Notes: generated by a model from the letters alone, not told the origin. Positions 18,811 to 28,120 are shown, counted from the first letter of the stretch. The stretch is 64,000 nucleotides of DNA from Glaciecola blandensis (GCF_031846165.1 NZ_JAVRIE010000003.1:310001-374000), one strand, 5' to 3'. A program made the numbers and translations.

Positions 18811-20310
18811 ATGAAAATTAGACGCTTTTTTGGCAAAGACATGCGCGAAGCACTTAAGCAAGTGAAAGATGAGTTAGGTGGTGACGCCGTTATTATGTCG
18901 AATAAAAAAGTTAATGGCGGCGTTGAGCTAGTTGCAGCAGTGGATAAAGAAACTGAAATGAGCCAAGCCGCACCAACAATCAGTCTGGGTAAAAAAGGCA
19001 AAACAACGCCAACACTCAGTGAAATTATTGGTGATGATGGTCCTGATAGTCTTAAAGCACTGCTTGAGAAACAACAAGCTGGACAGTTGGAAGACAGAGC
19101 ATCGCAGCCTGCGGATCTATATGGTTCAACTAATCTAAATGTAGATACTGCGCCAAACAGCAGACAGTCGTCTGCAAGGCATGCACCTTCAGAGCGAACA
19201 GAGCCTGTACTAAGCGCTACTTATGCAGATAACGAACAAGCAGAAAAACGTCGACGTGAAGCTGAACTGACCAACGAGTATGTTAGAACACCAGTGAACA
19301 AAGCACATGATGACTTTAATGTTGAAGAAAGTTTGTCAGAAACTCAAGCATCAAGTCTATTCCGTGATGAAAGCGGGCATAGCCAAAACGATATGGCGAG
19401 TATTCAAGCTGAACTTGCTTCCATTCGCAATGTTTTGCAATACCAAGTAAAAGGCTTGAGTGACGAAAAGAGTAAACGACAAAATCCAACCCACCATTAT
19501 CTTGCCAGCAAGCTGATGGGTATGGGGATCAGTGAATCACTCATCGAACAAATGGTTAATTTCTTGCCGCCAAAAGCAAATGAAACAGAAGGTTGGAACT
19601 ATTTACTCAACTTAATTGCTAACCGATTACAAATTGGTGGGAATGACATTTTGCAGCAATCTGGTATTGTTGCCCTTGTGGGACCTACAGGGACAGGTAA
19701 AACAACCACAGTTGCTAAGCTAGCAGCAAAATATGCCCAGAAGTATGGTGCCAACGAAGTTGCAATGATCACGATTGATACGTATCGTATCGCGGCATTT
19801 GAGCAACTGGCGACATATGGGAAGATAATTGGCTGTTCAGTGAAGAAAGCGCAGACGTCAGAAGAGCTAAATCATATCTTGTATCAAATGAGACATAAAA
19901 AGTTAGTCTTAATTGATACTGCAGGCTTTTCGCAACGAGATGCGAGACTAATCAGTCAACTCGATGATTATGAAAGAGAAACGACGGTTAATATTAAGAA
20001 ATATTTGGTTTTACCCGCCGGTGCACAGCACCAAGTGTTACACCAAACCATACAAGCGTATAACAATACACAACTAAGTGGTTGTATTTTCAGTAAACTT
20101 GATGAATGCTATAGCCTCGGCGAAGCGCTAAGTGTGGCGATTGAAAATGACCTTAGCCTAAGCTACGTAACGGATGGACAGCGAGTCCCCGAAGATATTA
20201 AACTGGCAGATGCAAAGAATTTAACCATGGTGGCGTCAAAGCTTTATAAAAAGTATGGATTGGCGCATACTACACTATCAAACACTGCCAAGGGTATGAG
20301 AGCAGTATGA
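18811..20310 (+). CDS. flhF: Flagellar biosynthesis GTPase FlhF
   Basis: FlhF is an SRP-type GTPase that marks the cell pole where the single flagellum is built. The 499-residue product has the FlhF B domain start MKIRRFFGKDMREAL, a variable acidic/Gln-rich linker (about 50-220), and the NG domain with P-loop GPTGTGKTTT (291-300), DTYRIAAFEQL and the DTAG switch near residue 370. FlhG, encoded next with its start overlapping the flhF stop, should stimulate its GTPase. The presence of flhF-flhG indicates polar flagellation. Confidence 0.96.
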   Translation: MKIRRFFGKDMREALKQVKDELGGDAVIMSNKKVNGGVELVAAVDKETEMSQAAPTISLGKKGKTTPTLSEIIGDDGPDSLKALLEKQQAGQLEDRASQPADLYGSTNLNVDTAPNSRQSSARHAPSERTEPVLSATYADNEQAEKRRREAELTNEYVRTPVNKAHDDFNVEESLSETQASSLFRDESGHSQNDMASIQAELASIRNVLQYQVKGLSDEKSKRQNPTHHYLASKLMGMGISESLIEQMVNFLPPKANETEGWNYLLNLIANRLQIGGNDILQQSGIVALVGPTGTGKTTTVAKLAAKYAQKYGANEVAMITIDTYRIAAFEQLATYGKIIGCSVKKAQTSEELNHILYQMRHKKLVLIDTAGFSQRDARLISQLDDYERETTVNIKKYLVLPAGAQHQVLHQTIQAYNNTQLSGCIFSKLDECYSLGEALSVAIENDLSLSYVTDGQRVPEDIKLADAKNLTMVASKLYKKYGLAHTTLSNTAKGMRAV

Positions 20311-21158
20311 TAGAAGATCAGGCGAGTAGCTTACGAAAAATGAATCAATCGAAACTAATAAAAGTCATAGCAGTTACAGGTGGTAAAGGCGGCGTTGGTA
20401 AAACCAATGTGTCTTTAAACTTAGCGATATCACTCGCTAAGCAAGGTAAGCGTGTAATGGTGCTTGATGCCGATTTAGGCTTGGCTAACGTTGATGTCTT
20501 GCTTGGTTTGCGCGTTGATAAGAATTTATCACACGTTTTGCGTGGCGAATGCACGCTTGATGACATTCTAGTAACCGGTCCTCACGGTATCAAAATCGCG
20601 CCAGCAACTTCAGGTTCGCAATCAATGGCTGAATTGAGTTCTACGGAACATGCAGGTTTGATTCGAGCGTTCAGCGAACTGCGAACCGATATAGACGTAT
20701 TATTAGTGGATACTGCCGCTGGCATCTCAGATATGGTAATGAGCTTCTCCAGAGCCGCACAAGACGTTTTAGTTGTAGTGTGTGATGAACCTACTTCATT
20801 AACCGATGCCTATGCACTGATTAAAATTCTGAATAGAGAGCACGGTGTATTCAAGTTTAAGATTGTTGCGAATATGGTTCGCAGCGATAAGGAAGGAAAG
20901 GAATTATTTAGTAAGCTTTCCAAAGTTACAGGGCGATTTTTGGATGTTGCATTAGAATTAGTGGGAGTTATTCCATTTGATGAAAATATTCGTAAATCTG
21001 TACGTAAGCAGGCTGCTATTGTCGATGCATTCCCATCTTCACCAGCAGCAGTGGCGATTACTAAATTAGCCGAAAAATCGATGTCTTGGCCTATCCCGGC
21101 GCAGCCTGGTGGTCATCTCGAGTTTTTCATTGAGCAATTAGTATCGAGAAACGAATAG
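20307..21158 (+). CDS. flhG: Flagellar number regulator FlhG (FleN), MinD-like ATPase
   Basis: FlhG limits flagellar number by acting on FlhF and on the master RpoN activator. The 283-residue product begins with a short DQASSLRKM helix (residues 4-12), like the FlhF-activating DQAxxLR peptide of this family. The deviant Walker A GGKGGVGKT follows (25-33), with the MinD/ParA core and VDTAAGISDMV region. Its ATG overlaps the flhF stop (ATGATAG), so the pair is translationally coupled. fliA follows after 11 bp. Confidence 0.95.
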   Translation: MIEDQASSLRKMNQSKLIKVIAVTGGKGGVGKTNVSLNLAISLAKQGKRVMVLDADLGLANVDVLLGLRVDKNLSHVLRGECTLDDILVTGPHGIKIAPATSGSQSMAELSSTEHAGLIRAFSELRTDIDVLLVDTAAGISDMVMSFSRAAQDVLVVVCDEPTSLTDAYALIKILNREHGVFKFKIVANMVRSDKEGKELFSKLSKVTGRFLDVALELVGVIPFDENIRKSVRKQAAIVDAFPSSPAAVAITKLAEKSMSWPIPAQPGGHLEFFIEQLVSRNE

Positions 21159-21169
21159 GTATTTAATCA

Positions 21170-21898
21170 GTGAGTAACAAAGTGGCAGTCTATCAACAAC
21201 AAATTGATAAAAACCAACTGGTTGAGCGGCATGCTCCGTTGGTGAAAAGAATTGCTCATCATCTAATGGCAAGGTTGCCAGCTAGTGTCCTTGTGGACGA
21301 CTTGATTCAAGCAGGGATGATTGGTTTGCTAGAAGCAGCCAAGAACTTTGATGGCTCTAAAGGTGCAAGTTTTGAAACATTTGCTGGTATTCGCATACGC
21401 GGCTCAATGCTTGATGAAATTCGAAAAGGCGACTGGACTCCGCGTTCAGTGCATAAGAATAGTCGAGCTATCACGGAGGCAATTTCGCAAGTTGAGAAAG
21501 CCACCGGAAGAGACGCAAGAGATATTGACGTAGCCGAAAGGTTGCAAGTATCGGTGCAAGACTACCATCAAATGTTAAACGAAGTGAATGCAGGGAAGTT
21601 AGTTGGTATCGAAGATCTTGGCGTAAGCGAAGACGTGCTAACAACGGATGCAACAAAAGGCGAAGACAGTCCTTTTGAAGATATGGTGCAAGGATCATTT
21701 CAGAAAGCGCTAGCGCGGGCGATAACAACATTACCAGAGCGAGAAGCGATTGTACTCTCACTCTATTATGATGAAGAACTTAACTTGCGTGAAATTGGAG
21801 AGGTACTTGAGGTGAGTGAATCTCGGGTCAGCCAAATTCATAGTCAAGCGATGTTAAAGTTAAAGTCTAAGATGCAGTCATGGCGTACAGCCGACTAA
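21170..21898 (+). CDS. fliA: Flagellar sigma factor FliA (sigma-28)
   Basis: FliA directs transcription of the late flagellar and chemotaxis genes after hook completion. The 242-residue product shows sigma-70 region 2 (DDLIQAGMIGLLEAAKNFD and FETFAGIRIRGSMLDEIRKGDW), region 3 and region 4 with an HTH (LNLREIGEVLEVSESRVSQIHSQA). Translation starts at GTG 21170 behind AGGT. The gene lies in the usual place between flhG and cheY. I could not recognise a sigma-28 promoter within this block; its targets presumably lie elsewhere. Confidence 0.96.
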   Translation: MSNKVAVYQQQIDKNQLVERHAPLVKRIAHHLMARLPASVLVDDLIQAGMIGLLEAAKNFDGSKGASFETFAGIRIRGSMLDEIRKGDWTPRSVHKNSRAITEAISQVEKATGRDARDIDVAERLQVSVQDYHQMLNEVNAGKLVGIEDLGVSEDVLTTDATKGEDSPFEDMVQGSFQKALARAITTLPEREAIVLSLYYDEELNLREIGEVLEVSESRVSQIHSQAMLKLKSKMQSWRTAD

Positions 21899-21948
21899 GT
21901 TTTAGTCCCAATTAGTGTAGTTATTTTTATTCCTCAACGGAGGCTGTT

Positions 21949-22332
21949 TTGGATAAGAACATGAAGATCTTAGTTGTTGACGATTTTTCAACAATGAGAC
22001 GTATCATTAAAAATTTATTAAAAGACTTGGGTTTTACAAGTATCCAAGAGGCAGATGACGGTAATACCGCTCTACCTATGCTTCAGCAAGGCGATTTTGA
22101 CTTTGTTGTCACTGATTGGAATATGCCAGGTATGCAGGGTATCGATTTACTCAGAGCGATTAGGTCTGACGACAACCTCAAGCATTTACCTGTGTTAATG
22201 GTGACAGCTGAAGCGAAGAAAGAACAAATCGTTGCGGCGGCTCAAGCCGGGGTAAATGGTTATGTTGTAAAGCCATTCACTGCTGCAACATTGAAAGAAA
22301 AACTAGATAAAATCTTTGAGCGTTTAGGCTAA
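21949..22332 (+). CDS. cheY: Chemotaxis response regulator CheY
   Basis: CheY carries the signal from CheA to the FliM/FliN switch. The 127-residue single receiver domain has the acidic pair D11-D12, phospho-acceptor D56 (VVTDWNMPG), switch T86 and K108. The start is TTG at 21949, set by a strong GGAGG five bases upstream, and gives MDKNMKILVV as in Vibrio CheY. A lone receiver with cheZ directly behind it (31 bp) is the standard arrangement. Confidence 0.97.
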   Translation: MDKNMKILVVDDFSTMRRIIKNLLKDLGFTSIQEADDGNTALPMLQQGDFDFVVTDWNMPGMQGIDLLRAIRSDDNLKHLPVLMVTAEAKKEQIVAAAQAGVNGYVVKPFTAATLKEKLDKIFERLG

Positions 22333-22363
22333 ACAGCGATATTTCTTTATGGGGTAACGTTGA

Positions 22364-23122
22364 ATGACAACGACCGACAGAGACCTAGTTTCCCTCGATG
22401 AAGCGAAACTCCTGGTAGAGTACCTTGAGAAAGGCGATCGCGAACAAGCGAATGCCTTAGTCGATACTATTACCATGCGTGAATCTACCGAACTTTTTTC
22501 CGAAGTGGGTAAATTAACACGACAATTACATGATTCTCTTAATTCTTTCCAAGTAGACGAACGTATTGCCAATCTGACTCAAGACGAGATCCCAGATGCG
22601 CAATCTCGATTAACATACGTCATTGAAGAAACGGAAAAAGCAGCCAATGCAACGATGGATGCAGTTGAAAAAAGCATGCCGTTGGCTGAAGGTTTGAATG
22701 AAAGATTGATTTCTATTGCACCCGAATGGCAAAAGCTAATGGGCCGTCAAATTGAGCTCGGTGAATTTAAAAGCCTCTGCATTGAGATGGATAAACTCAT
22801 TTCCGACGCCACTCATGACTCTGCAACACTTAATTCCTTACTCACTGAAGTACTCATGGCTCAGGGTTATCAAGACCTAACCGGCCAAGTAATTCGACGG
22901 GTTATTGAGTTGGTGAAAGAAGTTGAAGACAGCTTAGTTTCTATGCTTACAGCGTTCGGTGATGCCAGTGAGAAGAAACAGCATGAAGATAATCCTCAAA
23001 GTTCTAAGAAAGATACCGATACAGTAAAAGCCGAAGGGCCAATTATCGATGCAGAAACACGAGACGACGTAGTAAGTGGGCAAGATGACGTTGACGATCT
23101 GCTGTCAAGTTTAGGGTTTTAG
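22364..23122 (+). CDS. cheZ: CheY phosphatase CheZ
   Basis: CheZ removes phosphate from CheY-P. The 252-residue product is a long helical protein with the catalytic region MAQGYQDLTGQVIRRVI (about 165-182; Gln in YQDLTGQ) and an acidic, disordered linker. It ends in the CheY-docking helix DDVDDLLSSLGF (241-252), close to the E. coli CheZ tail. The middle is all-alpha and unremarkable. cheA begins 12 bp downstream. Confidence 0.96.
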   Translation: MTTTDRDLVSLDEAKLLVEYLEKGDREQANALVDTITMRESTELFSEVGKLTRQLHDSLNSFQVDERIANLTQDEIPDAQSRLTYVIEETEKAANATMDAVEKSMPLAEGLNERLISIAPEWQKLMGRQIELGEFKSLCIEMDKLISDATHDSATLNSLLTEVLMAQGYQDLTGQVIRRVIELVKEVEDSLVSMLTAFGDASEKKQHEDNPQSSKKDTDTVKAEGPIIDAETRDDVVSGQDDVDDLLSSLGF

Positions 23123-23134
23123 GGGAGCCGACAA

Positions 23135-25369
23135 ATGTCGTTTGAAGTTGACGAGGACATATTACAAGATTTCTTGGTTGAAGCCGGAGAGATTCTTGAA
23201 CAACTCCAGGAACAACTTGTTGACCTAGAGAATAATCCAGAAGATGCGGATTTGTTGAATGCGATCTTCCGTGGTTATCATACTGTCAAAGGTGGTGCAG
23301 GTTTTCTTGCGCTAGGTGAACTCGTCGATATCTGCCATGGTGCCGAAAACGTTTTCGACATCATGCGTAACGGGCAAAGGACACTGACACCAGAGTTAAT
23401 GGATGTTATTTTGCAAGCCACAGACGTTGTGGTTGATATGTTCGAGAAGGTTAAATCGCGAGAGCCTCTTGAAGCAGCACCTGACGAACTAATCGATGTG
23501 CTACACAAACTTAGTAAGCCAGAAACACCAGACGAAAAAATCTTCGAATCCGAAGATGACAGTGGCACTCCAGCAAATAACACCGAAACAGGCCAAGAGA
23601 CGCTCTCTGATGAGAGTGAAGGTGATGAACTGGTTATCGAAGATAATGATGAAGTTAGTTCTGAAGGTGCAATCGACGAAATTACTGAAGACGAATTTGA
23701 AGCGCTGCTCGACGAATTACATGGTAGCGGCAGCCCAAACAAGCCTGCTGCAGCACCAACAACGCCAGCTGTGCCAAGCACAGTAAGTGACGGCGATGAC
23801 ATCACAGACGATGAATTTGAAGCATTGCTAGATGATTTGCATGGTAAAGGCCAGTTTAAGGGTGACGACGTCGTTGCTGAAGAAAAGACCAGCGCTGCGA
23901 ACGCCAGTGATGATTCAGAAGAAATAACTGATGACGAATTTGAGGCTTTACTTGACCAATTACATGGTGAAGGGCAAGGCCCCAAAGTTGATACACCAAA
24001 GAAAAGCGAAAAACCTGCTGAACCTACAACACCAACAGCAAGCGATTCAAAAGCGACTAGCTCGGCTGAAAACAAAGCAAAAGACAATGCAGAGAAGCCG
24101 GCGGTAAAACCTCAGGCGAAACCAAAGCCTGCGCCAGAACCCGCTAAGAAATCTGTCGCTAAGCCAGTTGCAAAGAAAGATGAGAAAAAGCCTGCGGCGG
24201 CTGCTCCTCAAGCAGAAACGACAGTTCGAGTTGATACTAAGCGCTTAGACCAAATCATGAATATGGTGGGTGAACTGGTATTGGTTCGTAACCGCCTATT
24301 GAGCTTGGGTATAAACAATGCTGATGAAAGTATGTCTAAAGCAATTGCTAACTTAGACGTAGTGACGGGAGACTTGCAGGGCGCGGTGATGAAAACCCGC
24401 ATGCAGCCAATCAAAAAGGTATTTGGTCGTTTCCCTCGAGTTGTCAGAGATTTGGCGCGAACATTGAAAAAAGAAATCACCTTGGAATTGGAAGGTGAAG
24501 AGACAGATTTAGATAAGAATTTGGTCGAGGCGCTTGCTGATCCATTGGTTCACTTGGTCAGAAACTCGGTTGACCATGGTATTGAAATGCCAGATGAGCG
24601 AGAAGCTGCTGGCAAGCCAAGAATGGGAACCGTTAAGCTATCTGCTTCTCAAGAAGGCGACCATATCCTGTTGACTATCGATGACGATGGTAAGGGAATG
24701 GACCCAGAGAAGCTAAAAGATATTGCGATTAATCGCGGCGTATTGGATGCTGATGCAGCGGCAAGAATGTCCGATGTCGAAGCATTTAATTTAATATTTG
24801 CCCCTGGCTTCTCTACTAAAGTCGAGATCAGTGATATTTCTGGTCGTGGTGTTGGTATGGACGTGGTGAAAACCAAGATAAATCAGCTAAATGGTTCTGT
24901 GAGCATTAACTCAGAGCTGGGCAAGGGGACCGTTTTAGAAATTAAGGTTCCACTGACACTCGCGATATTACCAACGCTTATGATTGTTGTTGGTGAGCAA
25001 ACATTTGCATTACCATTGGGGTCGGTGAATGAAATCATCAATATGGATATTAGCAAAACCAATACCGTAGATGGCCAACTGACGATGATTGTTCGCTCAA
25101 AAGCAATCCCGCTGTTTTATCTCGGCGATTGGCTAAACCGTGTACCTGTTACGGTAGATAGAGCACAAGGGCACGTTGTAGTAGTCCAGATAGGCACTCA
25201 ACAAGTTGGTTTTGTTGTAGATTCCCTAATAGGGCAAGAAGAGGTGGTTATTAAGCCTTTGGATGCGCTACTACAAGGTACGCCAGGTATGGCTGGCGCA
25301 ACGATTACCTCAGATGGTGGTATTGCTCTAATCTTGGATATCCCAAGTTTATTGAAACGGTATGCATAA
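23135..25369 (+). CDS. cheA: Chemotaxis histidine kinase CheA with triple linker motif
   Basis: CheA phosphorylates CheY and CheB in receptor arrays. Domains in the 744-residue product are P1 Hpt (1-130; phospho-His H49 in YHTVKGGAG), a linker (about 135-360), P3 dimerisation from about 361 (VRVDTKRLDQIMNMVGELVL), the P4 kinase (N box LVRNSVDHGIE, DDDGKGMD, GRGVGMDVV) and the P5 CheW-like domain. I see no folded P2 (CheY-binding) domain. The linker is acidic then Lys/Pro/Ala-rich, and holds three copies of a 15-residue motif, IT(D/E)DEFEALLDxLHG, at residues 183, 223 and 264. These resemble the FliM and CheZ CheY-docking peptides. The kinase core appears intact. Confidence 0.96.
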   Translation: MSFEVDEDILQDFLVEAGEILEQLQEQLVDLENNPEDADLLNAIFRGYHTVKGGAGFLALGELVDICHGAENVFDIMRNGQRTLTPELMDVILQATDVVVDMFEKVKSREPLEAAPDELIDVLHKLSKPETPDEKIFESEDDSGTPANNTETGQETLSDESEGDELVIEDNDEVSSEGAIDEITEDEFEALLDELHGSGSPNKPAAAPTTPAVPSTVSDGDDITDDEFEALLDDLHGKGQFKGDDVVAEEKTSAANASDDSEEITDDEFEALLDQLHGEGQGPKVDTPKKSEKPAEPTTPTASDSKATSSAENKAKDNAEKPAVKPQAKPKPAPEPAKKSVAKPVAKKDEKKPAAAAPQAETTVRVDTKRLDQIMNMVGELVLVRNRLLSLGINNADESMSKAIANLDVVTGDLQGAVMKTRMQPIKKVFGRFPRVVRDLARTLKKEITLELEGEETDLDKNLVEALADPLVHLVRNSVDHGIEMPDEREAAGKPRMGTVKLSASQEGDHILLTIDDDGKGMDPEKLKDIAINRGVLDADAAARMSDVEAFNLIFAPGFSTKVEISDISGRGVGMDVVKTKINQLNGSVSINSELGKGTVLEIKVPLTLAILPTLMIVVGEQTFALPLGSVNEIINMDISKTNTVDGQLTMIVRSKAIPLFYLGDWLNRVPVTVDRAQGHVVVVQIGTQQVGFVVDSLIGQEEVVIKPLDALLQGTPGMAGATITSDGGIALILDIPSLLKRYA
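23681..23968 (+). repeat. Three-copy coding repeat in the cheA linker
   Basis: Copies at 23681-23725, 23801-23845 and 23924-23968 encode IT(D/E)DEFEALLDxLHG, with starts 120 and 123 bp apart. The protein motif is far better conserved than the intervening sequence, and codons differ between copies (for example gcg ctg ctc, gca ttg cta, gct tta ctt). This argues for selection on the peptide and not for recent duplication. Confidence 0.9.
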
Positions 25370-25426
25370 CAACACATAATTAGCTAAACAAGTCTGATTA
25401 CAAGAGCAGTAGGATAAAACTCAAAA

Positions 25427-26536
25427 ATGCCATATCGAGTGCTGATAGTAGACGATTCTGCGTTTTATCGTAGACGTTTAAGCTCGTTTCTAGAACAAGA
25501 TCCCAGCATTGACGTTATTGGTTATGCAGTGAATGGTGAAGATGCGCTAAATAAAGCCCTAGCGTTAAAGCCAGATGTGATCACAATGGATGTAGAAATG
25601 CCTGTATTAGATGGCATTTCTGCAGTCGCACAGATCATGCAAAAAATTCCTACGCCAATACTTATGTTTTCTTCTCTTACGACTGCAGGTGCCAAAGAGA
25701 CCTTAGACGCACTTGAAGCCGGCGCAATCGACTTCCTCCCAAAGAAATTTGATGATATCAGTCGTGAACGTCCCCAAGCGATCCGCTTACTTCAGCAACG
25801 CGTTAAAGCCATTGCTCGTACACCGATAAAAAGCATTCGGCCGAGTCGACCTATCGGCTTGTCTCCTAGAGAGAGAGCCTCACAACGTAGCGTCATTACT
25901 GGTCAAAGCTTAAAGCTTAGTCCTCATTCAAGCCCGAGCCAAGCAAGCAACAAAACATACAAATTATTGGTGCTGGGCGCAAGCACAGGTGGTCCAGTGG
26001 CTTTGCAAAAAGTCATATCTGGCCTACCTGAGAACTTTCCGCATCCGATCCTTATTATTCAGCATATGCCCAATACCTTTACCAAAGCTTTCGCAGAAAG
26101 ATTAGACAAGCACGCGAAAATCAATGTGAAGCTGGCACAAGACAATGAGCGTATTAATAAGGGAACCGCGTATTTAGCTGTCGGCGGAAAACAATTGAAA
26201 GTGACTGGCAGAGGGATGTTTGCAAAAATTAATATTTGTGATGCGCCCCGAGAACAGAAAATTCATTTTCATCCCAGCATCGACTTTACCTTGGATTCTG
26301 TAAAAGATGCGTTCGGCGGTGATGTACTTTCAGTGGTGCTCACCGGCATGGGCACAGATGGTGCTTTAGGGTGTAAACTCTTGAAGAGTAAAGGTGGTAC
26401 TATTTGGGCGCAAGACGAAGATAGTAGCGTCATATACGGAATGCCGAAAGCCGTCGCTGAATCAGGTGACTGTGATAGAGTCATACCTATCGACAAAATC
26501 GCAGAACATATAATTACAGAGATGATGAAAGCTTGA
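25427..26536 (+). CDS. cheB: Chemotaxis methylesterase CheB
   Basis: CheB demethylates (and deamidates) chemoreceptors as part of adaptation. The 369-residue product has a receiver (D9, D10, acceptor D55 in TMDVEMPVLDG), a basic/Ser-rich linker (about 130-175) and the methylesterase domain with catalytic S186 (LGASTGGP), H213 (IQHMP) and D311 (LTGMGTDGA). The stop codon overlaps the TTG start of parC. The matching methyltransferase cheR is not in this window. Confidence 0.97.
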   Translation: MPYRVLIVDDSAFYRRRLSSFLEQDPSIDVIGYAVNGEDALNKALALKPDVITMDVEMPVLDGISAVAQIMQKIPTPILMFSSLTTAGAKETLDALEAGAIDFLPKKFDDISRERPQAIRLLQQRVKAIARTPIKSIRPSRPIGLSPRERASQRSVITGQSLKLSPHSSPSQASNKTYKLLVLGASTGGPVALQKVISGLPENFPHPILIIQHMPNTFTKAFAERLDKHAKINVKLAQDNERINKGTAYLAVGGKQLKVTGRGMFAKINICDAPREQKIHFHPSIDFTLDSVKDAFGGDVLSVVLTGMGTDGALGCKLLKSKGGTIWAQDEDSSVIYGMPKAVAESGDCDRVIPIDKIAEHIITEMMKA

Positions 26537-27303
26537 ATATTTGGACCGTCGCAAATCAGAAAGGTGGTGTAGGCAAAACAACTACCGCAGTGACCCTTGG
26601 AGGCTTGTTGGCTCAGCAGGGGCACAGGGTACTTCTGGTTGATACAGACCCTCATGCATCTTTGAGTTATTATTTTGGCATTGATTCTGAAACGTTGAAT
26701 ACAAGTATTTATGATGTGTTTGCACAGCCCGTTCATTATAAAGGTGATGCGCTGATTGCTGCTTTATGCAAAACTCAAGTCGACGGTCTACACGTTCTTC
26801 CTGCGACAATGGCTTTAGCGACGCTTGATCGTAAAATGGGCATGGAAAGCGGCAAGGGACTTATTTTGAAGAAAGCCTTGCACTCCATTGATGCTGATTT
26901 TGATTATGTGTTGATAGATTGCCCGCCAATATTGGGTGTTTCAATGGTGAATGCTTTAGCCTGCAGTTCACGCATTATTGTGCCGGTTCAGACCGAGCAC
27001 CTTGCCTTGAAAGGCCTAGATAGAATGATGCGCACATTAAAGATTATGAGTAAGACAATGCCAAGCGATGTGCCCGTAAATATCATTGCGACTATGTTTG
27101 ACCGGCGAGTCAATGCCACTATTCAAGCTTATAATCGTTTAAAAGAAGATTATCCAGAATATTTATGGCGAGGTTTTGTGCCAGTAGATACCCGATTTAG
27201 AGATGCTAGTCAGGCAAGAATGCCTGCTTCGGTATTCGCACCAAAATGTAGAGGTGTGTTTGCCTATCAAAAGTTTTTGAAGGACATAGCTCGTGAAGGA
27301 TAA
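26533..27303 (+). CDS. parC: ParA-like polar chemotaxis ATPase ParC
   Basis: ParC is a MinD/ParA ATPase that positions chemotaxis arrays at the cell pole in Vibrio. The 256-residue product has the deviant Walker A KGGVGKTT near residue 11, the VDTDPHASLS switch and LIDCPP Walker B-like segment. Its identity rests on family plus position: cheB-parC-parP-cheW is the Vibrio order. It is not chromosomal parA, since no parB or parS is near. Start TTG 26533 overlaps the cheB stop. The 3' end overlaps parP by 11 nt. Confidence 0.88.
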   Translation: MNIWTVANQKGGVGKTTTAVTLGGLLAQQGHRVLLVDTDPHASLSYYFGIDSETLNTSIYDVFAQPVHYKGDALIAALCKTQVDGLHVLPATMALATLDRKMGMESGKGLILKKALHSIDADFDYVLIDCPPILGVSMVNALACSSRIIVPVQTEHLALKGLDRMMRTLKIMSKTMPSDVPVNIIATMFDRRVNATIQAYNRLKEDYPEYLWRGFVPVDTRFRDASQARMPASVFAPKCRGVFAYQKFLKDIAREG

Positions 27304-28081
27304 GAACGAATTTGCCAAAGAAAGCGTGGTCGAGGATTACCTGACTGACCTGCTGACCGAGCCTGCAGAAACAGACGATGCTGATACCGCAGTGGCGAAG
27401 AAATTGCTTGAGCAGGCTGCCTCATCTTTAGTGAATGAGCTGAAAACAGCTGAGGAAAATGTTGACTCTGTTAGTGATTCAGCCGTTGAGCTCGCTCAAG
27501 AAACCGCTGAAGAGCTTGTACTGAGAGAGAAAAATGTCGATTTAATGCTAAGTGAACATAAAGAAAAGTTCGAAGAGGTCGACATAGAGAGTAGTGAAGT
27601 ACATGTTGAGGCATCGGCAAGTTTAAAAGATGTCTTAGATGAGCGATTTCAAGCCTTGTTTTTTGAGGTGGCTGGTTTAACTTTAGCTGTGCCTCTTATT
27701 GAACTCGGCGGTATACACGAAATTAAGAAGATTGCGCCAATTATTGGTAAGCCAAATTGGTTTATGGGCGTGATGATTAAGAATCAAGATAAGTACAATG
27801 TTGTGAATTCAGCGTTGTGGGTAATGCCTGAAAAGTATAGCCCAGAAATGGCCGACAACTTAGATTATCGTTTTGTGATAAATTTAGGTAAAACGCCTTG
27901 GGGATTAGCCTGTGAAAAGCTGGTTAATACCGTCGAGTTAAATAAATCAGATGTAAAATGGCGAGCGAATACCGGGAAGCGTCCTTGGTTGGCTGGTATG
28001 GTAAAAGAGAAAATGTGTGCTTTAATTAATGTTGCTGAGCTAGTCCAAATGTTACAATCTGGGCTAAGTAACAAACAGTAA
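27293..28081 (+). CDS. parP: CheW-like array adaptor ParP
   Basis: ParP couples ParC to the CheA array through a C-terminal CheW-like (AIF) domain. The 262-residue product has an acidic, Glu-rich low-complexity N-terminal half (about 1-115) and a CheW-like domain (about 118-258; FEVAGLTLAVPLIELGGI, WFMGVMI, ALINVAEL). In Vibrio the N-terminal part is proline-rich; here it is acidic. GTG start at 27293, coupled to parC. The assignment is by domain order and synteny. Confidence 0.85.
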   Translation: MKDKNEFAKESVVEDYLTDLLTEPAETDDADTAVAKKLLEQAASSLVNELKTAEENVDSVSDSAVELAQETAEELVLREKNVDLMLSEHKEKFEEVDIESSEVHVEASASLKDVLDERFQALFFEVAGLTLAVPLIELGGIHEIKKIAPIIGKPNWFMGVMIKNQDKYNVVNSALWVMPEKYSPEMADNLDYRFVINLGKTPWGLACEKLVNTVELNKSDVKWRANTGKRPWLAGMVKEKMCALINVAELVQMLQSGLSNKQ

Positions 28082-28120
28082 GGCCTAACAGCAACTTAGT
28101 TGTGCGACGGAGTAAATTAC

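Noticed and set aside
23681..23968. CRISPR-like or tandem DNA repeat
   Set aside because: The repeats are conserved at protein level only, in frame inside cheA, with unrelated DNA spacers that are coding.
23278..24087. Long open frame (269 codons) on the minus strand opposite cheA
   Set aside because: It is the antisense of the Glu/Asp-rich cheA linker, giving a Ser-rich artificial protein without a ribosome site; cheA on the plus strand is certain.
26269..26736. 155-codon minus-strand frame across the cheB/parC junction
   Set aside because: Overlaps two well-supported genes entirely and shows no recognisable protein features.
26533..27303. Chromosome or plasmid partition parA
   Set aside because: No parB or parS-like repeats nearby; position between cheB and a CheW-like gene fits polar chemotaxis ParC.
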